From assembly GCF_024139115.2 (NCBI RefSeq), contig NC_085140.1, forward strand, positions 21,916,035-21,980,034: a stretch of DNA of 64,000 bases. The letters are read 5' to 3'. The notes under the pieces are model-generated. The model was not told the DNA's origin, searched no databases, and saw only the letters and a program-made list of their open reading frames with translations. Made by a program: the position numbers and the translations under genes. Source of the DNA: Armigeres subalbatus (Eukaryota > Arthropoda > Insecta > Diptera > Culicidae). Shown in pieces: positions 11,111-22,439 of this stretch (within the stretch, counting starts at the first letter, position 1; every line of letters begins with the position of its first letter).

Positions 11111-11389
11111 GTGGAGGCTGATTGAGATAATCACGATCTGAGTGTTTATCTAGGGATGCATAATAACTAAATTAGTAGTCAAAGCGGAATTACCGGTTGG
11201 ATCAGATATCTTCATTTATTTTTTTTAAATACTTTGTTTAGGTAATTTTTACCTTCAGCCACGTATCTTACCGCACGACTAGCAGTACTAATTTACATAT
11301 GTCTTCCATATAGGTATCATTTCTCAGAATCTGCGAAATTTTTGATAAATATTATTTTTAAGACGACTGTTTGAAAGGACAACAGTTGG

Positions 11390-11612
11390 ATTATAAAAAA
11401 AGAAAAGATCACCATCTTCGGCCAGAGGTCGCACATACTGAAACTAGCATTTAGACGATGGATAGGACACTTACGCAACACCCAGTGGACAACTGGAAAA
11501 TTTTCCGCTTTTCGAAAAAAAATCACCCTACTAGGGCGGGAATCGAACCCACCACACTGCATAGCTCGCAAAAGCGCTTAGACGCTAACCGCACGGCCGT
11601 GGAGTCCGCGTA
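11390..11612 (-). mobile_element. tRNA-derived SINE-like element, minus strand
   Basis: The minus strand has a good pol III B box, GGTTCGATTCC (complement at 11539-11549), preceded by a plausible A box in CGTGCGGTTAGCG (near 11590-11602). Downstream is a non-tRNA body that ends in an A-rich stretch near 11395. It does not fold as a complete tRNA, so a SINE is more likely than a tRNA gene. Confidence 0.5.
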
Positions 11613-11849
11613 TCAAACGTATGAATCAGACTTTTAGATTATTGGAAAACCACAACCTGCAAGCTATAATATCATAATACTGAACAACAATTTTGTTTAA
11701 CATATTGGCTTTGCTTTTGCACATTAAGCTACCAGTTGCGTTCCATACATCTAAATCAGTTTTTCTTTTAAACATGTAGCCCTCAAAGGACCCGAAAACT
11801 TTTTCTTACAGCCAATTTCTCTAAATATGATATTGGCGGCGTGAGAGCC

Positions 11850-12078
11850 GAATTAGTGTCAAATGACATTAATGTCATGACATTCCATGACATTTTTTTA
11901 ATCTCGCCATCATGGCTCACACTTTGTATTTAGAACAATGATCTGTTTGACAAAGTTCTAGGACCCTTTAAGTACTACATTTTAATCAAAAAATCCTAAT
12001 TGTAAATGACTTTTGGAAAAAGTTATTAGAAAATTAGTAATAGCAATGCCATGACATTTTTTTGACATTTCCCATCAC
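11850..12078. mobile_element. hAT-type MITE fragment with TGACATT repeats
   Basis: The right edge reads as the complement of CAGTGATGGGAAATGTCA, a CAG-type terminus, and TGACATTTTTTT blocks occur at both ends. The matching left CAG terminus was not identified, so the copy is probably truncated. Confidence 0.4.
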
Positions 12079-12268
12079 TGATTCAAATCCAATCTAAATC
12101 AAATCCAAATCTATTTAAACTCAATCCAAATCTAATTCAACCCCAATCCAAATCTAATTCTAATCACATCGAAATACAATTCAAATCCAATCTGATTAAA
12201 TTTTAAATCCAATCCAAATCCAACCCAAATTCAATTCAAATCCCATCCAAATCGAATTCACATCCAAT
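12073..12268 (+). repeat. Degenerate (AATCCA)n low-complexity repeat
   Basis: About 200 bp built from variants of AATCCAAATC, AATTCAAATC and similar 6-10-base words. Confidence 0.75.
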
Positions 12269-13227
12269 TGAAAAAATTGACGAAATTTTGACAAATACAA
12301 TGATGGGATAAAAAGCAATTTATTATGATTTGTCAAATCTAACGCGAACTCATTTTTATCTAATTTCACAAAATCAATGCATTTGGTAACTGGTGGGTCG
12401 CAAGCAATATGGGATTCTGCATGTCCAAATGTTTGGGAACCTCTGTCCTATCCTATATTGCGTTCAAATTATATTTAGTTATCAGCCCCTTTCGATGCAA
12501 AATAAAGCAATTGCACCGGCAATAAGGCTTAGTTCCAAAGTGTATGGTTCGAGCTCGTTATCTAGGAACCCGAAAATAAACGATTACCGGTGTGAACTTT
12601 GCCTCTCCACGCGTCGCACCAGACAGAGTTTCCAAAAAAAAAAGTATAATCGTAGACATTCACCCAATCAACTGAGCACAATATTTCAACGTAGGTTGTC
12701 GCAAACATGAAATAATCAATTGTTACTACACTCAAGCATAGAGTAAACACAAGCTCCCAGCACTTAACGATAGTGGCGGTATTATTTCGATTTGAGTTTG
12801 CCCCCTGTTTTGCGGAGACCACTCATCAACAGTAAGTTGAGCATGTGGTGTTGAAAGCATATTGATAAGATAAATGCTAATCAACTCTGTGCGACAAGTG
12901 ATGAGCTATAACAACACGAAAGCAAGCAGCCATACAACATGTACAACGCCCACTAATGAATCTTTACAAGTGACTGAGATTGTTTCTATTTTATGCGCGC
13001 GTGAAACAATTTCACTATTTGCACGTCCGCTCAAATGCTTTTTTCATTCATATTTATCTTCTCGAAAACTAGCTAAACGATAATTTTTGTTAACATCCCA
13101 ACTATTACGAAACAACGTTCACGGGCAATTGTCAAACGAAGTTCAAAGTTCTTCCCTTTCTCCAAGGACCGATCGACCACATTTCGAGAGCTTCGATCTT
13201 GGCGGCCGATCAAGTGCATTATATCGT
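12269..13227. other. Gpdh intron 2, no feature recognised
   Basis: Several short open frames occur on both strands (for example 12562-12822 minus), but none has recognisable domains, coding bias or splice context. Confidence 0.4.
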
Positions 13228-13330
13228 TATAAATAGACAGCCCCCATCAGACGGTTGTGGAAGAGAATGCAGTAGACGTAAACCAACAAACACACTTCAA
13301 TGGTGGTGCACCATCCATCCATCGTAAAAT
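13228..13330 (+). promoter_or_regulatory. Possible core promoter and orphan ATG, plus strand
   Basis: TATAAATA (13228-13235) is followed 21 bases later by ATCAGA, an arthropod initiator-like word, then about 50 bases rich in A and C, then ATGGTGGTGCAC at 13300. This looks like the 5' end of an insect gene, but the TATA-initiator spacing is short, the frame soon runs antisense to Gpdh exon 2, and no downstream exon was found. It may be an LTR or chance. Confidence 0.25.
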
Positions 13331-13400
13331 CAATGACATTGCAGTCAAAGTACTTGAAAAATCAAAAAAATTGGAAAAAAATTCTTCCCGGGTTACTTAC

Positions 13401-13578
13401 GACATTCTCTGGTAGTTTGTGTCCAGGCAGGTACTTGACGTTCTCGTGTGTGGTGTTGATGATTTCGGTGAGTTTCTTTCCTTCAATCATTTCCTCGAAC
13501 ACGTACATGGTGACCTGGTCCTCGAAGTTCGGCAGCCTCTTGGCGTTGACGCCGACAATTTTGGCGATGGCCGAACCC
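13401..13578 (-). CDS. Gpdh: Gpdh exon 2 (NAD glycerol-3-phosphate dehydrogenase)
   Basis: Coding exon on the minus strand, 178 nt. It begins after a CAG acceptor (13581-13579) and ends before a GTAAGT donor (from 13400). It finishes the Trp codon split by intron 1 and continues [16 protein letters not shown], then [20 protein letters not shown], then [16 protein letters not shown]. This is the N-terminal NAD-binding Rossmann region of cytosolic glycerol-3-phosphate dehydrogenase (NAD+), which interconverts dihydroxyacetone phosphate and glycerol 3-phosphate and supports the alpha-glycerophosphate shuttle in insect flight muscle. Exons 1 and 2 give 74 codons with no stop. The exon is much richer in G+C than its surroundings. 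Later exons are not found in 1-13400, so intron 2 exceeds 13.4 kb. Open frames on the plus strand here are antisense shadows. Confidence 0.95.
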
Positions 13579-14550
13579 CTGCAATGGAAATTAGGAAAAA
13601 TTGAAAAGGTTGTTAGTGTTGGGACAAGTTATTTATATATTTATGAAAATGATCTTCTCTTTAGAAGCAGGCTGCACGGATGTTGAAAGCAACCAAACTA
13701 AACTAAATGCACCTAAGGCAGGCAGGCATTTTCGGCTCTTCGCCATAGCCACGAAAACTAATAAAAGAGACACTTTTTTGTCAACGGATTAGTACCAAAT
13801 CGTAAGCTTAGAAAAAACCTACTGCTATAGCAGAATTCTAATAAATGGGAGTTGCTTTTGTTGGTTTTAGTCCCTACGAAGATGGACGGCAATACCTGCC
13901 ATGTCCCTACTTAAAATTAATTGAGTCCTAGAGTTATAATTGGTGCACCAAATGCCCAGATATCTACAAAAAAAACTATAATTCACATTGGACTTGAATT
14001 CGTAATGGACAAAAACGTGTTCTATATTCCATACTTGTCATATAAAACACATCGATACATCCGTATTATAACTAGCATAGGCAATTATGCGCAGGAGAAC
14101 AACTTTTCGTGCCGTTTTGCCAAGCCTAAGCAATATTTTCAAGGACGAATAAAAGTGTCTTTCATACCCAAGCAAAGTCCAAGGTCCCGTCGAACAAGTG
14201 ATTCTATGCGCTTTTCACGGCGTGTGTCGGTCGATGCATCATCAACCACCGACCACACTCGCTACTTCGCGCTAAAGTTAGCTAACCGTCGCACGATTGA
14301 GAAAATCATTTTAGGTCAGTATATTTTTACGCTACGTCTGCCTCACATCTTTTTCACAACGGAGACATTTTTTTGCTGTTGTTTTCGAAATAATATGATG
14401 TAAACACAAGCTGTTTTGTGAACGTTTTTCTTTCGGTGGCTGGTCCGTTTCTGCATATAATCCACATATTGTCTTAGAAGTCCAACATTTATATTTTGTT
14501 GGCGATGATCTTACAATCAATCGCAGCATATATAAGTAGTCAAATTAGCC
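13579..14550. other. Gpdh intron 1, 3' part
   Basis: No gene recognised. The 160-codon plus-strand frame at 13921-14403 starts with TTG, not ATG, and shows no domain. Confidence 0.4.
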
Positions 14551-14679
14551 GTCTAAGACGAGTTAATTCCACCAATTATTTTCGATATCTTTGCACACAG
14601 TTGTGGTCGAAATACGTATCTGCAAAGATATCGAAAATAATTGGTGGAATTAAATGGAGAGTACTTAACTCGTCTTAGA
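14551..14679. repeat. Perfect 29-bp inverted repeat, hairpin unit
   Basis: 14567-14595 (TTCCACCAATTATTTTCGAT and onward) is perfectly complementary to 14621-14649. An outer pair, GTCTAAGACGAGTT and AACTCGTCTTAGA, extends the pairing across imperfect spacers. The loop contains TCGAAATACGTATC. It is probably two retroelement 3' ends in head-to-head orientation, or a MITE. Confidence 0.55.
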
Positions 14680-15696
14680 TGGTTGAATACATTCCACTAA
14701 AAGAGCTTTATATATTTTCAGTCAAATTAGATTGATTAATCAAGAACCCATATTCCTATTGTTTTGTGTTCAATTTTGAAGTAATTTTGATCAATAATTA
14801 AGTCATTTCGAAAAGGCGTTCCATGCCTTGTGGTGTAAGGCAAGTCCTTAAATTCTTCGTTTTTCGTGACTTGAATTATTCCATAAAATTGTTGAATATT
14901 TTCAAGATATACCCAAAATCGTATGAATAGAAATTTGCAGATCGGCAGAACTATAATAGTTATTACAAAATAAAAAAGTCTTCATTTGCAAGCTATATTA
15001 AGGTACAGTGGGGCAAGTGGGTAAAGGAAATCGTATATTTCATGTTCATCAAGTCATAAAAGTTGAAGATAATATTGAAATTGATCATATTTATGACATA
15101 ACGAATCATCTATCCAATCTTTATATGCCTGCGAACAAGATCTTTGAAAACTATTTTTAGGATACAAAATATTTGGCAAACCAAAAATTCGGTTTCAATT
15201 TTTCACTTGCCCCACATGTGGGGTAAGTGAAAAATGATTTTAAAAGAGGATTTTTCAATATAAGAACACATTTTCTGTTCATGTATTTCATGCAAATGAT
15301 AACTATACTGAATAGAGCATAACTGTGACCTGTTAAGGTGCTTTTTGACACTTTATGAGAGTCAAAGGGCGCTAGAGTGCCTCCAATAAATGATTTTTAT
15401 ATTTTTATGTTTTCTTTACTTGAATTTTTTGAGATCTAATATCTCATCTCCATTTGTGTCTAACACTACTTTCTATTTCTAGTTTATAGTGAGATAATGA
15501 ACCTTGGCGATAATGCAGAGAAATTATCTTTGAAATATTCATCAAACCTGGAATCATATTCTGTTTCATGAACAATCCACTTATGATTTCAGTAGAAGAG
15601 TCTACATTACCAAATAAATAAATTTTACAAATTTCAACTAAATAAATCATAATAGTTGATATATTTGCAATAGTTATGATTATTGTATTTAAGCTA

Positions 15697-16988
15697 AGGT
15701 ACAGTGGGGTAAGTGGGTAAATGGGGTAAGTGAAAAAACGCAAGTATTTCACTGATGAAGCACATAATTATTCAATTTCACTTCACAATCATACAAGGCC
15801 ATTCAAATCAATGCGTTGAATAAGTGAAACATGAAATAATGAACCATTTCAACATGCGAGAGTAAAAGTTTATCAACCTTTCAAGTTTATCTTTTGCACA
15901 AGTTGTTTGCGTGTCAATAAATACAAATATTTTTTTTATGTTGGTTTCCATAACACATTCAATTAGTGCATTGATAAGTTGGTTTTCTTTGTAGTTTTGA
16001 ATTCCAGCCACAAAAATATTGATATGAACATCATAAATTTTGAAAAAAATATTTTATTTCTTTGCCTGTTTTTTACCATGGGTGGGGCAAGTGAAAATTT
16101 TCCGACACTGAATGCATTTCTCTATTTTTCCAAACACAAATAATTCGTATATAAACAAATGATACCAATTCGAACTCATTCGAAGGCTTTTGGTTATTAC
16201 AGTGATACGTGGTAATACTAAATCAGGAACCCAAAGTGCCAAGCGTGTCAGTGTTTTAAATAATCCATGTTTATATAGCTATATATTTATATAGCTTAAA
16301 TACAATAATCATAACTATTGCAAATATATCAACTATTATGATTTATTTAGTTGAAATTTGTAAAATTTATTTATTTGGTAATGTAGACTCTTCTACTGAA
16401 ATCATAAGTGGATTGTTCATGAAACAGAATATGATTCCAGGTTTGATGAATATTTCAAAGATAATTTCTCTGCATTATCGCCAAGGTTCATTATCTTACT
16501 ATAAACTTGAAATAGAAAGTAGTGTTAGACACAAATGGAGATGAGATATTAGATCTCAAAAAATTCAAGTAAAGAAAACATAAAAATATAAAAATCATTT
16601 AATGGAGGCACTCTAATGCCCTTTGACTCTCATAAAGTGTCAAAAAGCACCTTAACAGATCACAGTAATGCTCTATTCAGTATAGTTATCATTTGCATGA
16701 AATACATGAACAGAAAATGTGTTCTTATATTGAAAAATCCTCTTTTAAAATCATTTTTTCACTTACCCCACATGTGGGGCAAGTGAAAAATTGAAACCGA
16801 TTTTTTTGTTTTCCAAATATTTTGTATCCTAAAAATATTTTTCAAAGATCTTGTTCGCAGGCATATAAAGATTGGATAGATGATTCGTTATGTCATAAAT
16901 ATGGTCAATTTCCATATTATCTTCAACTTTTATGACTTGATGAACATGAAATATACGATTTCCTTTACCCACTTGCCCCACTGTACCT
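15697..16988. mobile_element. Inverted full copy nested in the same element
   Basis: This 1292-bp unit has the same terminal repeats and is the reverse complement of the host element: 16282-16988 mirrors 15001-15694, and 15697-16281 mirrors 16991-17113 plus 18608-19085. It is flanked by TA (15695-15696 and 16989-16990). The uninterrupted target (AAGC-TA-TATAAATATA) can be read inside this copy itself. Confidence 0.9.
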
Positions 16989-17113
16989 TATATAAATATA
17001 TAGCTATATAAACATGGATTATTTAAAACACTGACACGCTTGGCACTTTGGGTTCCTGATTTAGTATTACCACGTATCACTGTAATAACCAAAAGCCTTC
17101 GAATGAGTTCGAA

Positions 17114-18599
17114 CAGAGGCGTCGCGTGACCAATTCTTCAACCTGTGCACTATTTTAATAAATCGAGAAAAACACATAAAAGGGACCAGAAATGATAAAC
17201 GAGTCATTTTTCAACATGTTTGCTTATTTTGTTGCATCTAACTGGTTCTTAGCTACTTCTTATTTTCTGAATTAACTCAAACTAAACTAAGCTTAAAAGT
17301 GATAGTACGTAAAATTAAAAATTACTGTCATCAGAATCGTTTCCAATGTGGCATATAAGACATATCGGAAATTATTGAGCTGACTTTCAATTCTAATTTG
17401 AGTCATTTTGCAAATGAGACGAAGTTTTAAATAGACAAAAGGAAATTTGAATATGTCAATCATGCAAAGTTACTAATAATAAATTAGCATGTAATAGCAT
17501 GTCATATCAGAAAAATAAAGTCTGTACAATAAAGAGAACAATGAAGTTCATAGCCTTAACTCCTTTCAATTAATAATTATTCTATTTACAATTTATTTCT
17601 TTGATCAATAATCTGAACTGGGCAGATTTCGAACAGTTTGCAGCCCATCAGCATGGATAATAGCTCATAAATTTGTTTTGACCATTGACATTCGCCAACT
17701 AAATATATTAGATTTCTCGAAAAAAAAACCTTCAGAAATAAATTTCTTTGAAAATGTTGCCCGTTTCATATTTGCTAATTCGACGACAATATAGATTTTC
17801 ATCAGAAGATGAAATGTCTGTTTACATTATGTTAATATTGTCGGATATTTAAATGTTGAATATAACAAGCGTATTTGTAAACAGACTTTATTGCAAACGA
17901 TTATTAGCAGATGACAATTTCTGTTTAAATTGAGCTAATGTCGCGCTAGTATTATCGGACAGTACATTGTCGCCAGGATTAATGGATATGAAAACGGGCC
18001 ATCCCAATCAAATATCAAAAGCGCTTTTGCTTCGCGGTGCTTATTCAAAGCGGAATTTTCGTCATGGAACGCTTTGAGGGAGCAGAAATGAGCGCGCTTT
18101 ACTATTCTCTTTCCGATCGCTCTCTCTTCACCGAATCGCGCATGCGCTGTTTGAAGCGGTTCTCGATAGGCACCAAACTGTGCATTGCCAGCGTAGAACG
18201 CTTTGACTACCTATACATCGCCGATTGCGGTTAGAGCAGATGATCCACACATACAAAATAATGCGTGTATGATGCATGACAAAGCGTTCTCGGCTGAAAG
18301 TTCCGTGTTGATACAACATGTGGTGTCGGAGGGTCGTTTCGGTATCGTAAAGAAAAATATAACGCGCCCCCATCGCAGCATTAGGTTGCCTCACATCACA
18401 TGCCGCCTATAAAAAAATCATTCATATTTTCCGTTTATATATCTAATAGTCAAATTTGCATGAAACATCTATCAAATGCACATAATTCAAATATATGTTT
18501 GGATTAGAAAGACATGAAATCTATCGAAAGTTTAAGTGTTGGGGATAAAATTGCCACATGTGCAGTGCACAGGTTGCACATGCGGACGCGACGCCTCTG
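17114..18599. mobile_element. 1486-bp non-autonomous hAT element
   Basis: The ends are inverted CAGAGGCGTCGCGT, and a subterminal AACCTGTGCAC is also mirrored. An exact 8-bp duplication AGTTCGAA flanks the element (17106-17113 and 18600-18607). Both TIR style and duplication length are hAT hallmarks. Interior frames are short (65-88 codons) with no transposase. It interrupts the right half of the 15001-19085 element and is the latest insertion there. Confidence 0.92.
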
Positions 18600-19087
18600 A
18601 GTTCGAATTAGTATCATTTGTTTATATACGCCTAATAGAATTATTTGTGTTTGGAAAATAGAGAAATGCATTCAGTGTCGGAAAATTTTCACTTGCCCCA
18701 CCCAAGGTAAAAAACAGGCAGAGAAATAAAATATTTTTTTCAAAATTTTTGATGTTCATATCAATATTTTTGTGGCTGGAATTCAAAACTACAAAGAAAA
18801 CCAACTTATCAATGCACTAATTGAATGTGTTATGGAAACCAACATAAAAAAATATTTGTATTTATTGACACGCAAACAACTTGTGCAAAAGATAAACTTG
18901 AAAGGTTAATAAACTTTTACTCTCGCATGTTGAAATGGTTCATTATTTCATGTTTCACTTATTCAACGCATTGATTTGAATGGCCTTGTATGATTGTGAA
19001 GTGAAATTGAATAATTCTGTGCTTCATCAGTGAAATACTTGCGTTTTTTCACTTACCCCATTTACCCACTTACCCCACTGTACCTTA

Positions 19088-19430
19088 TGTCATATTGAGT
19101 AACTTGATGTCAATGTTAGTTTGTGTTGCTGAAATGGCAGAAATTACTTCGTTTTTTTCTCGATCAGCTGTTGCATATTTTCGGATAGTTTTGGTTTGAT
19201 CGAGGCGTTCCGGTCGATGAATTCATGGAAAGTGAGAAATGCTTTCTTTCTTACAAACATGAAATAGCTGGTACAGTAATGCAGGATGCCTTTAATGGGG
19301 GGTGATCTGATATGCCAATGTCCCCAAGCCAGCCATCTTGGATTTCATATAGAATTTATGTCCGTTTGTTTACATTTTATACTGAGAATACGCACCCCCC
19401 CCCCTCGTTATTCCCATCTACTAGCGAAGT
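19088..19430. other. Intronic spacer
   Basis: No gene. A short C-run near 19387-19396 is the only notable feature. Confidence 0.4.
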
Positions 19431-22210
19431 TATTCATTTATATAGTTTACATTTAAACAGATAACACTGAATAAACAATTTGACGCCACAATACACGATT
19501 CGAGGCCGCATCTCTCCATCCTCGAAAGTTGTTTTGCACCCGGTCTGCCCACCTCGCTCGCATCGCTCCACGCCATCTCGTACCTGCCGGTTCGGAAGCG
19601 AACACCATCTTTGCAGTTTTGCTGTCCGGCATTCTTGCAATATGCCCTGCCCATCGTACACTCCCGGCTTTAGCTACCTTCTGGATACTGGGTTTGCCGC
19701 CAAAGATGGTCCTAACCACCCGTCTCTCGAATACTCCGAGTGCTTGCAAGTCCTCCTCGATCATTGTCCATGTTTCCGTAGAGGACTACCGGTCTCCAGC
19801 GTCTTGTACATGACACATTTGGTGCGGTGGTGAATCTTTTTTGACCGCAGTTTTTTCTGGAGTCATGACAGAAATCCTGCAAAGATGGTATTCGCTTCCG
19901 ATCCGGCAGGTACGAGACGGCGTGGAGCGCAGCGAGCGAGGTGGGCTGACCAGGTGCAAAACTAGTTGGGGAGCGTGGGGCGCATTCGAGGATGGAGAGA
20001 TGCGGCATCGAACCGTATACTGTGGCGTCAGATTGTTGATTCAGTGTTATCTGTTTAGATGTATGATACTGATGATGCCCCTTCGTATTGCACGACTAAC
20101 ATTATTATCAGCCGTTAGAAACGATCCAAGATAGACGAATTCATCAACCACTTCGAAAGTATCCCCGTCTATCGTAACACTGCTCCCCAGACAGACCCTG
20201 TCGCGCTCGGTTCCACCCACTAGCATGTACTTCATCTTCGATGCATTCGCCACCAGCGCAACTTTTGTTGCTTCATGTTTCAGGCAGGTGTACAGCTCTG
20301 CCACCTTTGCAAATGTTCGGCCGACAATGTCCATGTTATCCGCGAAACAAATAAATTGACTGGATCTGTTGAAAATCGTACCCCGGCTGTTACACCCGGG
20401 TCTCTGCATGAAACCTTCTAGCGCAAACCATTTGGAGTATTCGTCCGAAATCTGCACACAGTTTTGCACACCATCCACTGTTGGTTTGATCATCATGGTA
20501 AGCTTCCCAAGAAAGCTGATATCGTCTAAATTTTCCATAGCTCTACGCCTAAAATCGCCTGGTATTCACGGCATTTTTTGAGGATTTTTCGTACAGTAAA
20601 GAAGCCGGCTTGATGATTTCGCACGAACTCATCCACTATTGGTGACAGACGACGGAAGATAATCTGGGATATCACTTTGTAGGCGGCATTGAGAATGGTT
20701 ATTGCTGGAAAGTTCTCACACTCCAACTTGTCGTCTTTCTTGTAGATGGGGCATATGACCCCTTCTTTCCACTCCTCCGATAGCTGTTCAGTTTCCCAGA
20801 TTCTTATAATCAGTTAGTGCAGGCAAGTGGCCAGGTTTGCCGGGCACATCATGATGAGCCCCGATACCATCCTAACCAACTAATTTATTGGTCTTTAGCT
20901 GTTGGATGGCATCCTTAATTTCCCTCAAGGTGGGGGCTGGTTGGCTTCCATTGTCCACTGAACTGACGTAGCCATCTCCTCCGCTGACTTGACTTTCTTT
21001 GCTCGTACGCTCAGCGCAATTTAAGAGTTCCTCGTAGTGCTGCTTCCACCTTTCGCTCACCACACGTTCGTCTATCAATCTGCGAGATGCGTTGAGCTTC
21101 TGATAAAACTTGCATGTTTCTTGAGAGTGACACAGCTGTTCCAACTCCTCCCACTCCGCTTTTTCCAGGCAGGTTTCTTCTCTTGAAAAAGGCGAGTCTG
21201 TTGTCCCCGCTTTCGTCTATAACGTTCCACGTTCTGCCGGGTATTTTGCTGCAGCGCGACCGCCTGCGCCGTGTCCTTCTCCTCCAGAATCAAACTACAC
21301 TCTTGGTCGAACCAATCGTTCCGTCGACTTCATCCCACATACCCGACGGGCGACGTTGTTCTCCGATGCGTCGTTAATGGCTGCTTTAACTTTATTCCAC
21401 TAGTCCTCTAGAGGGGCCCCATCAAGCTCACCCTTTTCCGGCAACGCTGCCTCGAGATGCTGCGCGTATATAGTGGCGGCATCAGGTTGCTTCAGTCGCT
21501 CTAGGTCGTACCGCGGCGGCCGTCTGTACCGAACATTGTTGATGACGGATCGTTTTGGGTGCAGTTTAACCATCACCAGATAGTGGTCAGAGTCGATGTT
21601 AGCCCCACGATATGTCCTGACCAGGGAATCAATTTTTCTTGGATGCGCATGCGAAACAAGCGACAAAGAGAATCAACGACGATGTTTTTGTCGGAGATAA
21701 TAATGACAAAGGTCCGAACATTTTTGTCAGCAACAAAAAAGAAGACAATTTTGTTGTTAACTTTTTATTCCGTTATTTTGCATTATCTCTACAGTAAATT
21801 TCGGTTTTATGCCGGTGGGCGCTGAACTTTCCAATAGTAGATCGATTCCTCCTCTTCGCCAACCTGGGCGTTTAAATCTCCCATGATAATTTTGACGTCG
21901 GGTCTTGGGCAGCTACGATGTCGAATCTCTCGGTCCTTGAGCACATTGAAAGATGTGCAGTTCCACGAACCGAGTTTCCAATCGCTAGTCACTTTTTGTC
22001 ACAGTGGTCTTCGCCGATTGTTTCGATCCGTATTCTCTCGCTGATTAATCCTTGCTGGTTTTTTAAATCTGGCTTACAGGGCCTGACCAACCCTTTAAAT
22101 TTCCGAAGGACGATTCCACCAAAATTTCCTGTGAATCATTGTGCACAATTTAGCTTGTCCCTCGCTGGCCCTCGTAAGATGATTAGTCGCCCCTGCTGTT
22201 GACATTTCGG
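19431..22210 (-). mobile_element. Non-LTR retrotransposon with endonuclease and RT, decayed
   Basis: Read on the minus strand from about 22000 to 19440. Endonuclease pieces include LGSWNCTSFN and DVKIIMGDLNAQVGEEEE (21992-21807), then RTYRGANIDSDHYLVMV (21666-21400) with the SDH motif. A linker around HSQETCKFYQKLNASRR follows (from 21144), then ITILNAAYKVISQIIFRRLS (about 20700) and the catalytic-site region SQFICFADNMDIV (about 20350), where FADD has become FADN. FEVVDEFVYLGSFLTADNN follows, and a C-terminal tail ends in VLSV and a stop (19764-19453). Stops and frameshifts separate the pieces, and the tail region carries an inverted scrap (19870-20063). It is related to, but distinct from, the element at 156-2030. 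Confidence 0.85.
19870..20063 (+). repeat. Inverted duplicate of the RT 3' end
   Basis: On the plus strand this segment repeats, with changes, the C-terminal coding end found on the minus strand at 19441-19620 (GGTACGAGACGGCGTGGAGC and GTGGCGTCAGATTGTTGATT are in both). The two 3' ends point away from each other across about 250 bp. Confidence 0.7.
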
Positions 22211-22439
22211 TAAATTTCGGCAAAATTCAACAAAATCTGTAGCATGATTCAAGTGTGTACATTGGTAATTTTGTTGTTTTTTTAATTTAACAGTAATGTT
22301 CATATAGCTTAAAGATTAGTATAAAAGCTATTATTTACAACACTACAGTGGCGTCCAGTGGATTAGAACATTGGATCCAGCGGATTCAGTGCAACCAGAC
22401 AATAATTTATGTCTTGTTCGCCCAAAAGAAGTAGAAAAA

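Larger units (their letters stand above)
15001..19085. mobile_element. 1.3-kb TA-flanked element with two nested insertions
   Basis: The left end AGGTACAGTGGGGCAAGTGG at 15001 and the inverted right end (AGGTACAGTGGGGTAAGTGG) finishing at 19085 are bounded by TA (14999-15000, 19086-19087). Removing the inverted second copy (15697-16988) and the hAT (17114-18599), each with one target duplication, leaves about 1297 bp, nearly the 1292 bp of the nested copy. CACTTGCCCC/GGGGYAAGTG words recur inside the element, including a palindromic pair at about 15208-15232. No transposase was recognised, so it is probably non-autonomous. Confidence 0.85.

Noticed and set aside
13300..13686. Plus-strand open frames of 128 and 61 codons
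   Set aside because: They are antisense to Gpdh exon 2, whose minus-strand reading has exact splice sites and clear family identity.
13921..14403. 160-codon plus-strand frame
   Set aside because: It begins with TTG rather than ATG, shows no domain, and lies in a transposon-rich intron.
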